Positions 20,601 to 30,139 of a DNA stretch of 64,000 bases are shown in pieces (positions within the stretch are counted from its first letter, which is position 1; every line of letters starts with the position of its first letter). The DNA lies in NCBI RefSeq assembly GCF_963678635.1, contig NC_087063.1:63657290-63721289 (forward strand), written 5' to 3'. The translations under genes were made by a program, and so were the position numbers. Source of the DNA: Symsagittifera roscoffensis (Eukaryota; Xenacoelomorpha; Acoela; Convolutidae). A model generated the notes under the pieces. It saw only the letters and a list, made by a program, of their open reading frames with translations, ran no database searches and was not told the DNA's origin.

Positions 20601-22879
20601 ATATTCTGTTTCAAGACAAAAACTGTCGGCCATTTATTTGTCTGCTTATCTGTTGTCGGTTTAGTTGTCACAACATGAATTTTTTTCTACGCGCAATTTT
20701 TAATGTTTTAGTTTTTGATTTACGCCTACATTTTGTAGTTTTACTTACCTTGACTTCATATTGCCTTCTTTGTTTTGTTTTGTTTCGCTAAAAAAAAGTT
20801 CTCTGCCAAAATTATTTCGGCCTATTTTTTGTCGGCTCGTTGACCTAGTTTTGGGACGCTTGAAGATTAACACAGTTTTAGCACTCCCCTCCGCACTTTC
20901 CGAGTGGGTTTTTTTGTTTACCTATCTGTTTGTTGAAATTACGTTTTTTTTGTTTTGGAAAATTTTTTCTAACTTCTCTTTTTTCACAGAAACTCTTAAA
21001 TTCATAAAGTGAGTATCAATTGAAAGCCGCTCGTTCCTCTGTCTGCCTGCATACTCCCTTTTTAACTGACCCCTCTGTCTACAGCCTTCGAAAAAGTGTG
21101 GGTGAATATTTGACCTCTCTCAAATATAAGTTTTTGGTTTAAATGGATAGAACTCTTTTGAAAAATTCCCCTGAGTAACTTTATTTGAGATTTCGGAACT
21201 TTTTTCAACGTCTTGTTGAACTCGACTGCTTTTTAGAAAATTTGTGAATTTAACTCTTCTCACTTATTTTAAGGGTGAAACAACTAATGTTTTGGGCAAA
21301 GTTCAATTTTTTGAAATCGCATTGTTCGTGCCGCATCAATTAAGCAAACTCACGTACCTCAAGCTTAAGCCGGTCCTGTAGTTGTTGTTGATGGAGACTT
21401 ATGAAAAGTTTTCAATATCTATATATTTTTTCAGTTATGTTTTTTTATGTTTGTATTGTATCGCAACTAGTGCGAAGCTCCGCTTCTCTGTTTAGTAATT
21501 TGCAGTGTTTGCTGCTGTTTTACGTCGTGTAAGCTTGTTTTTAATTGTTTTTAATAGTCATGGACGCGCAGTAGATAGTTTTTGGTGATTTTTTTTCAGG
21601 AAAAAGGCTTCAAATGCTCTAATAACTACAGATATGCACTCGTACTTATTGTAGCATTGGAAATGCTACTTTTTTGTAAACGGCTTTTGTTTTTATTGTT
21701 TACATAAGATTGAGTGGAGTTTTTTTTTCTAACTTTGTTCACACCTTAAGATAAGAATGCTTTTTTAACTGAATATTTGATTCAGATTTTAACTGAAAAA
21801 GTTAATTGATTTTAATTTCAAAAGTTTTATCCAGTTATCTAACTTTTTGAGTTCTGAACGGGTTTTTTAATCTTTCAGTTTTATTAACCTTGGAAAAAGA
21901 CTTTAAAGGTTTTTAATAAATTTTCACGGATGATCGAGGGAACCTAATATTTATCCACGACGCCAGTCAGGCGGAGTGTGTCTTGTTTTGGCTTTGAAAA
22001 TAGATGAATTCCCCACTGCTATGAGTTTCAATGTAACTAAAGCAGGTGGAATGATTTTGAGTTCCCCAGAGTCCCCAGTGGAACCAAATATTGATTTTTT
22101 TATACAAAAAATCAATACAATGCAAATGTCTTGTCTCCTGATAAAAAGGAGGATGAGAGATTAAAATAGTACTGAAGTCTAATAGCAGGTGCTGGGAAAA
22201 CCAAACTTAAATTGTTTCGGATGAGCCTGCCTGCATTTTTCAGTGACTCTAATATCTTACGCCCAAATAGACTTCCTTTTCTTAATTCTTCTTTAAAAAA
22301 TAAAACTGATCTTTTTTTAAGTTAATTTTCCTTTTTCGTGGAGCCACTCAACACTTGAACAGTTTAAGTAAAACAATTTATTAAGTTAAATAAAACAATC
22401 AAAATGGACACCGAGAGCAACCACTTCGGACAAATTCTCAATAGACAGCGGGCATTGGACATTGTACCCTTTCCTCGACGATCAGCAGACAATGTCTCAA
22501 TGTCTTGTCTTACTTAACTAGTAACAATAGCGCGTATTCAATACGCTTTTTTGGTGGCTTGTCTTTTTTGTATTTCAACAAAAATTTATATTAGCACGGT
22601 CTGCTATAATAAAGCTGGGACCCTAAACAAGGACAGTTCAGATTATTGTCGCTCGCATAAATTCAAATGTGTAGCAGCTTACTTTTTGTTTATCATTTAG
22701 CGTGTTTTTATCTTCGTATGCTACAAGAACTATTGTCAGAAACGTTTTTGTTTTAAATCTTAGTTCAGTCAAGTAGTTGTTTCTATTTTTTTTAATGAAC
22801 GTACTCTGTTTTTGTGCAACATTGAATAGTTTACCTGAGAATATCTCCTTACTTCGCGAACAGTAATTTTAAGGCAAGG
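20601..22879. other. Intergenic upstream of B-box gene 1; one doubtful exon
   Basis: Mostly T-rich DNA without genes. A plus-strand open stretch at 21934-22164 (EPNIYPRRQSGGVCLVLALK..., KAGGMILSSPESPVEPN, then stop) has somewhat protein-like composition and an acceptor-like CCAG at 21966, but no family was recognised. A 'TATCGCAACTAGTGCGAAGC' motif lies at 21460. Confidence 0.4.
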
Positions 22880-24730
22880 ATGAGTACTGATCATACTGAT
22901 GTCGCTCCTATTTCTGCCTCGAATTCAAGTGATATGCCGTTTGAGCTTCCCAGCAGCAGTCGCAGCCTTAAGTTTAAGTGCTGCGCCTGCAAATCAACCC
23001 GCATTACCGAACGAGTTCGATTCCTATGCATGACATGCAAACCTGAAAGCTCATCGGATTACTACTGTCACCATTGTGTTGTGCTGCACGTGGGCCAAGA
23101 TCACCACGTGACAGACCAGAAAGGAGCACTTTTGGATATTTGCGAAAAGCACAAAAACGTAAACATGTTCATTTGTGAAACGTGTGATTTACAAATGTTC
23201 TGCGCCGATTGTGTCCAAGATCATAAAAATCACGATTTTTGCGAAATTGCAGGTAATGTAGAGAAGGTTGTTGATATTTACAAAACTGTTCACGAAATTC
23301 TGGCGAACAGTGATGGGGTCTACAAACTAATTGTGAAATGTCTGGAGAAGATTAAGAAATCGACTGAATGCTATGATCAGCTTCTGGACTGTTATGACGA
23401 AGGTTGCATGAAGCAATTTTTGACCGAAGTGTTTAACAAGTCCTTAGAAAAAGTCTGTCCGGAAATTAAACTAGCTGTCAATGAAAACATGAAACAGAAG
23501 GACGAGCTTTTAGAGGCCAAAGAACTGTTTGATGATGTTTTAACGGATACCAGTGATACGCAAGTTGCCATGCGGCAAGTTCTGGCATCATCGGTTCTTC
23601 AAGTTGCCAAAGTATATTCTGAAAAGCTGGTGCAGAAATATGCTGAAAAGCAAAAGCAAGACCGAAAGATACCGCTGCCATACATCAAGGAACCCGATAT
23701 TGTATCCCACACCAAAGGTATTGAACTTGCTATGGAAAATCTGTGTGATCGAATGGTTGAGTCAATGTCAGAGTTTATCAGAACGATGAGGTTTGAAAAT
23801 ATTAGCTCTTCGGTGATTGATGTTTACGGTCAGAATCCAGGGTTTCTCCCATTTAAAAAACCTTTAGAAACCGATGACGGAATCACAATAGCATCTTGTG
23901 AAGCATTTTTCCTTGTTTGCTGCAGGAATAATATGACAGGTTTCATGGGAGTATACTACTGCGGAAGTATCGATGGGTCTTGCACATGGTTTGTTAATGT
24001 GCCAATTGCTACTTTTGCTGTAGCTTCCGGTCCTAATTGCATCAATATCACATACCATGCTACTTCTTTCTATCATAAGACGGCAAGTAATAATGTTGCA
24101 ATCAGCTTGCCAGGAATCGCCTGGAATGATATGTTAGGTACTTTCATTAATGCAAGCGGTTATGTTGCTGTTATAAATTGTAAGCAGATCTACAATGCCA
24201 CGACTTGGCAAATTGGCTATGCGATACAGCATGGAGGTACAATTCAACTTTGTCATAATAAAAGCTATCCTGAGAAGCCTTACAGTTTTTCATGCAAAGA
24301 TGCTGTTGGATCGTCTCAACGAGGAGAAGTGAACATAGTGTGCATTTCCGATAACTCAATGCATTTAATCAGCATTTCAGGAGCTGTCGAGCGAGAACAT
24401 GGGAGTCTTCGTATCTGCTGTGAAAACAAAAAACTGGAGCATCGCGGAAGATTTGGATGTGCATTCATTCAAATTGAGACACAGCTCGAAAAAATGTTCA
24501 TTGCTAATTGGTGTCTTGAATGCAAGCTTGTCGAGATCCTCAAGATTGATACGGAAAAAGGATTCCCTAAAGATAATTTATGTAACGGTTCTACTCGGGT
24601 TGGAAAAATGAAGCTCCCTTTTGATGACCTGCAAGAAATTCGCATATTCAAGAAATCGTGTATCGTCGTAAGCAAGCAACAAATTTTCACTTGCGTTGAC
24701 ATTTTCGAGCTGATTGAATTGTGGAATTAA
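22880..24730 (+). CDS. B-box zinc-finger protein, intronless, paralogue 1
   Basis: A single-exon 616-residue protein. Residues ~34-76 form a first zinc site (C34/35, C37, C50, C53, C63, C66, H70, H75). Residues 88-118 form a textbook B-box 2: C88-x2-H91-x7-C99-x2-C102-x5-C108-x2-C111-x3-H115-x2-H118. There is no RING finger, so TRIM-type ubiquitin-ligase activity is not supported. Residues ~130-320 are charged and helical. The ~300-residue C-terminus is rich in beta-strand and cysteine (SFSCKDAVGSSQRGEVNI, SISGAVEREHGSLRICCEN, NWCLECKLVEIL), and I do not recognise it as NHL, SPRY or filamin. It is a clear paralogue of the protein at 30140, sharing nearly the whole length. A role as a B-box scaffold is inference only. 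Confidence 0.88.
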   Translation: MSTDHTDVAPISASNSSDMPFELPSSSRSLKFKCCACKSTRITERVRFLCMTCKPESSSDYYCHHCVVLHVGQDHHVTDQKGALLDICEKHKNVNMFICETCDLQMFCADCVQDHKNHDFCEIAGNVEKVVDIYKTVHEILANSDGVYKLIVKCLEKIKKSTECYDQLLDCYDEGCMKQFLTEVFNKSLEKVCPEIKLAVNENMKQKDELLEAKELFDDVLTDTSDTQVAMRQVLASSVLQVAKVYSEKLVQKYAEKQKQDRKIPLPYIKEPDIVSHTKGIELAMENLCDRMVESMSEFIRTMRFENISSSVIDVYGQNPGFLPFKKPLETDDGITIASCEAFFLVCCRNNMTGFMGVYYCGSIDGSCTWFVNVPIATFAVASGPNCINITYHATSFYHKTASNNVAISLPGIAWNDMLGTFINASGYVAVINCKQIYNATTWQIGYAIQHGGTIQLCHNKSYPEKPYSFSCKDAVGSSQRGEVNIVCISDNSMHLISISGAVEREHGSLRICCENKKLEHRGRFGCAFIQIETQLEKMFIANWCLECKLVEILKIDTEKGFPKDNLCNGSTRVGKMKLPFDDLQEIRIFKKSCIVVSKQQIFTCVDIFELIELWN

Positions 24731-25380
24731 GTGTGAGAGTTAGCTAGAACAATCTATTTAGAACACTATGCTGATACTGGACTCTTATACCTTAGAAACA
24801 AGAAAGGACAATTTAATTAAGCTGGACTTTCAAAACTCTTTCACTTCTATTGCTTCCAAAAATGAATTTTTGTGTGTAAGTTTTTGGCTGGTACTCTGCT
24901 GATTATTCAAGACGATAGAACTTCTTGACTCCTCTTCTAAAAAACAAGTAAATATTTTGAACATTAATTCATCAAGGCGAATTTATCTGAGTATTAGGAC
25001 GTTCACATATCCCCAAAGTGTAGCAAAAAAGGGGAGTCAAAACATTTGGGCTTTCTTCTGCTACAAGCCGTCTTGGTGTTTCGATTTTCGAAGAAAGGAT
25101 TGATCATTCTACTCAGTATGGTGTTTTTTTCACCAGACAGTCTTCGGTATTTTAACTTGTAGCATTGAAGGTTGACGGATTTTCCTATTATTATTCAAAA
25201 AAAAATAATGATGCCTTTAAGTTCGATAATACATGTTTTACGAGAACTTAATACGGTACCAATGGAAAGATCGGCTGCTACCCTGTATCTCTGCATATTC
25301 TCCTATTCTTTTTCACCTTAATACTTTTCTACGGCCTCAAAAATTCACTGGGAGAAAGTTTGACCCGTTTGTTTCAGAAT
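24731..25380. other. Intergenic, nothing recognised
   Basis: 3' flank of B-box gene 1, AT-rich, no repeat or coding signal that I can support. Confidence 0.5.
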
Positions 25381-25385
25381 TTTCA

Positions 25386-26040
25386 AAAACTAACCGGCCA
25401 TATCTGAGATTAGATTAAATCAAACGAGCAGATAGAAGTTAAAATCTTATTGACTATTATCGAAAATTACTCTCTGAACTCTGATATCAAGGGTTCAATC
25501 GAAAGAACTGGTTATTGGTATTTTTACTGCATAACTGGCTAAGCCCCATTTTTAGTAGACAAGAAAATTATAGCCTCAAAAAAGGTGGTTTTTTGACATT
25601 GAGCGTTTGTGTGATTTTTTTTGACTTTTCAAAAAAATTACTCTACCAAATACAGGAATGAAGGGTCAATCAAGTGAAATGGTTGCGGAAATTTCGTGGC
25701 GTGAGTGGCTACGCCCTAATTTGTATAGAAAAAAGCTGTGGACTCAAAAAAAGGGATTTTTTGACATTTTAGTCGTTGTTTTGAAATTTTTTTGACTTAC
25801 CTCTAAAACAATTTTCCCAAATCGATTACTAAAGGGTCAATCAACAGAGCAGGTTATGGGTATTTTTCTGCGTGAGCGGCTACGTTTTTTTATATAAACA
25901 AATGTTATGGCCTCAAAAACGGGATTTTTTTGACTTTTTGATTGTTTTTTTTAAAGTTGATTTTTCTCGAAAACTAACCTGCCAAATCTGGGATAAAGAG
26001 CTCAATCAAAAAATCAGGAATAAGTGTTGGGAATATTATT
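25386..26040 (+). repeat. Degenerate satellite, ~170-bp period (type 1)
   Basis: The core 'ACTCTACCAAATACAGGAATGA' region followed by 'GGGTCAATC' or variant recurs near 25386, 25463, 25634, 25807 and 25971. The last four give periods of about 171, 173 and 164. Each unit also carries 'GCGTGAGTGGCTACG', a 'GGCCTCAAAAA' and a T-tract. Units are strongly diverged, so the array is old. Confidence 0.8.
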
Positions 26041-26469
26041 AGCATAGCTGGCACGTTTACCAGTGTATTGTTGGCTTACATGCCGTTCGATAGCTGTTTC
26101 TGAATACTCATTAAATGCCAGCGGTTGTGTTTTTGGAGGTATTGTCCTTCAAAGTAAAAGTTTGGAAATAATTTATTTCATTTCTGCTATCTGGCAATGC
26201 TGTTTTTGTTTGGTTTCGCAAGTAGTGCGACGCTCTGCTTGGGCTCTGTATAAACATTAAGACTGAGAAGATTTGGATATACAATCAATTGAGACGCTAG
26301 TGAAAAATTTGTTTTAAGGTTTAACTTAATTCTTTGCAGCTATCGGAAACCAAAAGGGGCCAATTGCGTTTCATATAAAAAAAAGTTCTCCTTTTTGTCT
26401 CCTCCTTTTTTCTTGAAGTTGGAACATGTTTCGTTGTGCAAAAAGTTCGCCTTCGTAGCATTCCGCTGA
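26041..26469. other. Spacer between satellite and hairpins
   Basis: Contains a 'TTCGCAAGTAGTGCGACGCT' dispersed motif near 26215. Nothing else recognised. Confidence 0.5.
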
Positions 26470-26551
26470 TTTTGCAGCAGTATTTAACAGTTCATAACTA
26501 TCCAACTATTTGAATTAAGGCAGTTATAAACTGTTGAATAATGCTGCAAAA
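26470..26551. repeat. Hairpin, 30-bp arms, 22-nt loop
   Basis: Left arm 26470-26499 starts TTTTGCAGCAGTATTTAACA and pairs, with a few mismatches, to 26522-26551. The 22-nt loop 26500-26521 (ATCCAACTATTTGAATTAA...) is nearly the same as the loop of the unrelated hairpin at 27009-27114. Confidence 0.9.
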
Positions 26552-26559
26552 CTTGAAGA

Positions 26560-27480
26560 TCAATTTGGCATCTTCAAGTGGGTAACCAGCATTAATAAAC
26601 TAAAGAAAGTATCCTAGTGAGAATATACTTCAGTCCACGATCATATAATTGAAACTTACGATAACCAGAAACTCATCACAAATGAAAAACTATCGTATAA
26701 TTTTTTGGGTTTTTGGAATTTAATAGAAAACTGAAATCAAAATCGACTAAAAACAAGAATTTTCAACTCAAACTCTCAGCCATACCTACAAAAAAAACCC
26801 AATAAGAAACAGCAAGACAAAATCGATTCATTCAAATTTCTGTTTAAAAAATCATGTCGAAGATTACAGCTACAGTGTGGATCATTTGTTTAAAATAACC
26901 AACTCTTTACGGTCTGATCGAAACTTGGTTATCCAAGCATAGTGGCAAGAGGAAGTCAAACAAATTTAGAATAAAACGTTTTTGTTATTTCATAAAATCG
27001 GACTATTGTTGATAAAAGTGTCAACTTCCTCTCTCGAGCGATTTGTCTCTATCCATCTATTTGAATTAATGCAGAGACAAATCGCTAGAGAGAGGAAGTT
27101 GACAGTTTTATCAACAAAAGTTAGGGAGTTGGTTGATTTAAACAAATGATCCGGTTATCTTCGACATGATTTTTAAAATTGTTTGGACCGAATTGATTTT
27201 ATTTTTGTCTTGCTCTTTCTCATTTGTTTTTTTTCCTGTAAGTGTGGATGACAGTTTAAGTTGAAAATTCTTGTTTTTAGTAGATTTTGATTTAAGTTTT
27301 CTACGAAGTTCCATAAACCCAAAAAATTATACGGGATTTTTTTTCTTTTATGATGACGAGTTTCTGGTTGTCGCAATTTTCAATTATATGTTCGTGGACT
27401 GAAATATATTTTCACTAGGATATATTTTTAGTATAATAATACTGGTTACAAGCTTGAAGATGCCATTTGATTTTGGTGTC
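26560..27480. repeat. Large imperfect palindrome with ~340-bp arms
   Basis: The left arm (26560-26909: 'TTGGCATCTTCAAGTGGGTA', 'AATTTTTTGGGTTTTTGGAA', 'AAAAACAAGAATTTTCAACT', 'GTGGATCATTTGTTTAAA') is mirrored in reverse complement by 27120-27480. The spacer holds a second hairpin. Ends are not sharp and no target duplication was found. It resembles a foldback element. Confidence 0.85.
27009..27114. repeat. Hairpin, 42-bp arms, 22-nt loop
   Basis: Left arm 27009-27050 (TTGATAAAAGTGTCAACTTC...) pairs almost perfectly with 27073-27114. The loop 27051-27072 (ATCCATCTATTTGAATTAA...) matches the loop at 26500-26521 at 20 of 22 positions, while the stems are unrelated. Confidence 0.92.
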
Positions 27481-27779
27481 AAAATATATTCAACTACAAA
27501 AAGTTATCAAAAGCAATTGGGCTCCTGTCTACCTATTTCAAATATTATCTCTCTATTTATACATTGTTTAGTTGGTGTTTCACGTGAAACATTTTTAAGA
27601 AGTCCCTATGTTGACAAGTTTAATCTTTTTCAACGTTTTAGTTTTCGCAAGTTTACCGAAATAATTTTTGCATGTTTAAGCTATATCTTATATTGTGATG
27701 CTTAAGCTATATCCTATATTGTAAGATATACGATTCAAGAATTACGATCTTAAGCAATACAATATAACTAAGCATTACA

Positions 27780-28990
27780 AACCTGGCGTCCAAGTTGAAC
27801 TGCTCAAAATTTTTGGTTTTCGAGATAGGGCGTTTTTTATGAATTTTTTCAATTTTTTTTCAAAAAAAAATTTTGTATATAAATCACAAACCGAACTTAA
27901 ATTTTGCAACCCAATAATGGGGTGATATCAGGTATACTCAGGAATTGCAAGTCTGGCGTCCAAGTATGACTGCTCAAATTTTTTTGGTGTTTTTTATGAT
28001 TTTTCCATTTTTTTTTCAAAAAATTTAGATATAAACAATACTGAACAAAATAAAATTCTCAACCCTATAGTGGGAAGCTGTCAAGGTACACTTAGGAGTT
28101 GCCAATCTGGCGTCCGGGTATGACTGCTCAAACCCGTTTGCTTTTCGAGATATGGCGTTTTCTATTATTTGTTCATTTTTTTAAAACATAGACATAAAGA
28201 ATACTGACCGAACTTGAAGTTCTCAACCCTTTAGTTGGGTGCTTGTGCTTACAATATACGCTCAGGGAATTTAAATCTAACGTCCAAGTATGATTGCTCA
28301 AAACCTTTTTTTTTCGAGATATGGCGTTTATTAAGATTTCTTCATTTAAAAAAAAACTACTAACCAAACTTGAACTTTGCAATCCAATAGTGAGATGCTG
28401 TCAGGGTACACTCAGGTGTTGAAATTCTGCGCTTCAAATTTTACTGCTCAAATCGTTTTTGTATCCGATATATAGCGACCTAGGATTTTTTCAATTTTTT
28501 TCAAAAATTTTTAATATAAAAAAATTAACTGATTTTGAAATTTTTCAACCCTAATGCGGGGTCCTGTCAGCTGCGTTTCGGCGTTGCAAATTGCCCTGTA
28601 ATTTCGATTGCTTAAGTCCTTTTAGTTTCCGAGATGCGGCGCTTACTATTATTTTTCCATTTTTCTTTAAACTTGAATTTTAAAAAAACTAACCGATCTT
28701 GAATTTCTGAACCCTAATGGTGGGTTGCTGTCAGCGTAAATTCAGGGGTTACTGTCAGGGTAGGAATCTGGCCTCTAACTTTTACTGCTCAGAATTTTTT
28801 TGTTTCTGAGATATGGCGTTTCTCATGATTTTTTAAATATTTTCAAAAAACTTCGAAAACAACTAAAAGAAAGTAACATTCTCAACCCTATGGTCGGATG
28901 CTGATAGGTAACAATAAAGGGTAACAAATCTGCCCTCTATTTTTTTCTGCCAAATCGTTCTGTTTTCCAGATATGGCATTTTTTTATGAA
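27780..28990 (+). repeat. Degenerate satellite, ~165-bp period (type 2)
   Basis: 'CTGGCGTCCAAGT' plus 'GACTGCTCAAA', 'GAGATATGGCGTTT' and 'CTCAACCCTATAGTGGG' recur in fixed order. Units start near 27783, 27953, 28109, 28277, 28427, 28592, 28767 and 28932 (spacing 150-175). It is diverged and shares no obvious sequence with the type 1 satellite. Confidence 0.88.
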
Positions 28991-29803
28991 ATAGAAACCC
29001 TTGATATATGAGCTCAGCTTCACGGTTGCATTAAATATCGCTTCTTCAGTACATGTTTAGAAAGGTCTTTTTACATTCAACGAGCTATAGGGAGCACCGT
29101 AGGTGCGACTCATGCGCTAGTTTATTCTTAAGGACTGATTATTATAGTTTTTTTGGAAATTATCAATTAAATATTTTGTCTTTAATTTAAATTTCAATTC
29201 AAGAAAAGTTATTTACTATATCCCATAGCTGAAAATGACACAGCTATACATATCGTTTTTGTTAGTGCTGTGTTCTAGCTCAATTATTTTAACTGTAGCC
29301 TAAATGACGTAAAGCGTAAAATAACGCTTGATCTTATAGGTTTTTTTTCAAATGACCATTTTTGCTCGCGATTTAAGTAGCAAGCAGGGAAAAAGCGTTA
29401 TCTTTTATTGGCACGGATACAACCTATGGAAAATTCCAGAAACTTGAGTCATGACTGAAATGACCCGATATATTCTGTCACTGGACCCCATCTGACGTAT
29501 GCTTACGGTAATTCATCTCGCAGTGAAAAAATTGAGTCTAAGTTTTTTCCCGTTACATGAATTGAACAAAAAGGGCTCTCCGTGACTAACAGTTTTTTTT
29601 CGAAATCCGATTTAATTTAAATTATCACTTGATTCAGGTGAACTCAGATGAAACTCAATTGTGAAGGTGTGTCAATTTTTCAATGTATTGTTTCTGAAGT
29701 ATTAGTTACTGCAGCAGCTACAGCCACAACTTGTTTGCGTTATGCTACCAAAAAATATAGTACATTACACAGAACTTGTAACAGTTTTTCAAAAACTAGT
29801 AAC
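28991..29803. other. Intergenic, nothing recognised
   Basis: No gene, element end or tandem structure seen in this stretch. Confidence 0.45.
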
Positions 29804-29945
29804 GCTCGTGCTGAATTTTCATGTTTGGTTGCTGCATTTGGTATTTGCAGAACAGTATAAACAAAAGCTAGTACCGCTCTTGCTGAATTTTCATGTTTTG
29901 TTGCTGCATTTGGTATTCGCAAAACAGTATAAACAAAAATTTTTA
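29804..29945 (+). repeat. Two-copy tandem repeat, ~72 bp, upstream of B-box gene 2
   Basis: 'GCTGAATTTTCATGTTTGGT', 'TGCTGCATTTGGTATT' and 'ACAGTATAAACAAAA' occur twice, about 72 bases apart, roughly 200-335 bases upstream of the start codon at 30140. Confidence 0.85.
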
Positions 29946-30139
29946 AGTCGATCTTCGTTAAAATCGATCTCGCTTGTTTAGAACATATCGTATTGTCGTC
30001 TCCGTTATGTTTGTACATTGAACATTGTTTGGACATTGAACAGTTTTTCAAAATTGCACTTTGAGATTCTTGTCTACCTTAAGCTTTGTACTTTATGCTG
30101 AGAAAATCCTGGACGTTATTTTATCCTATCACGGTAAGA

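Noticed and set aside
20183-20671. 162-codon minus-strand open frame
   Set aside because: It is antisense to a family A repeat and its tRNA-like tail; composition fits chance.
27780-28990. A CRISPR-like array
   Set aside because: Units are whole diverged repeats about 165 bp long with no conserved-repeat/unique-spacer pattern, in a eukaryotic genome.
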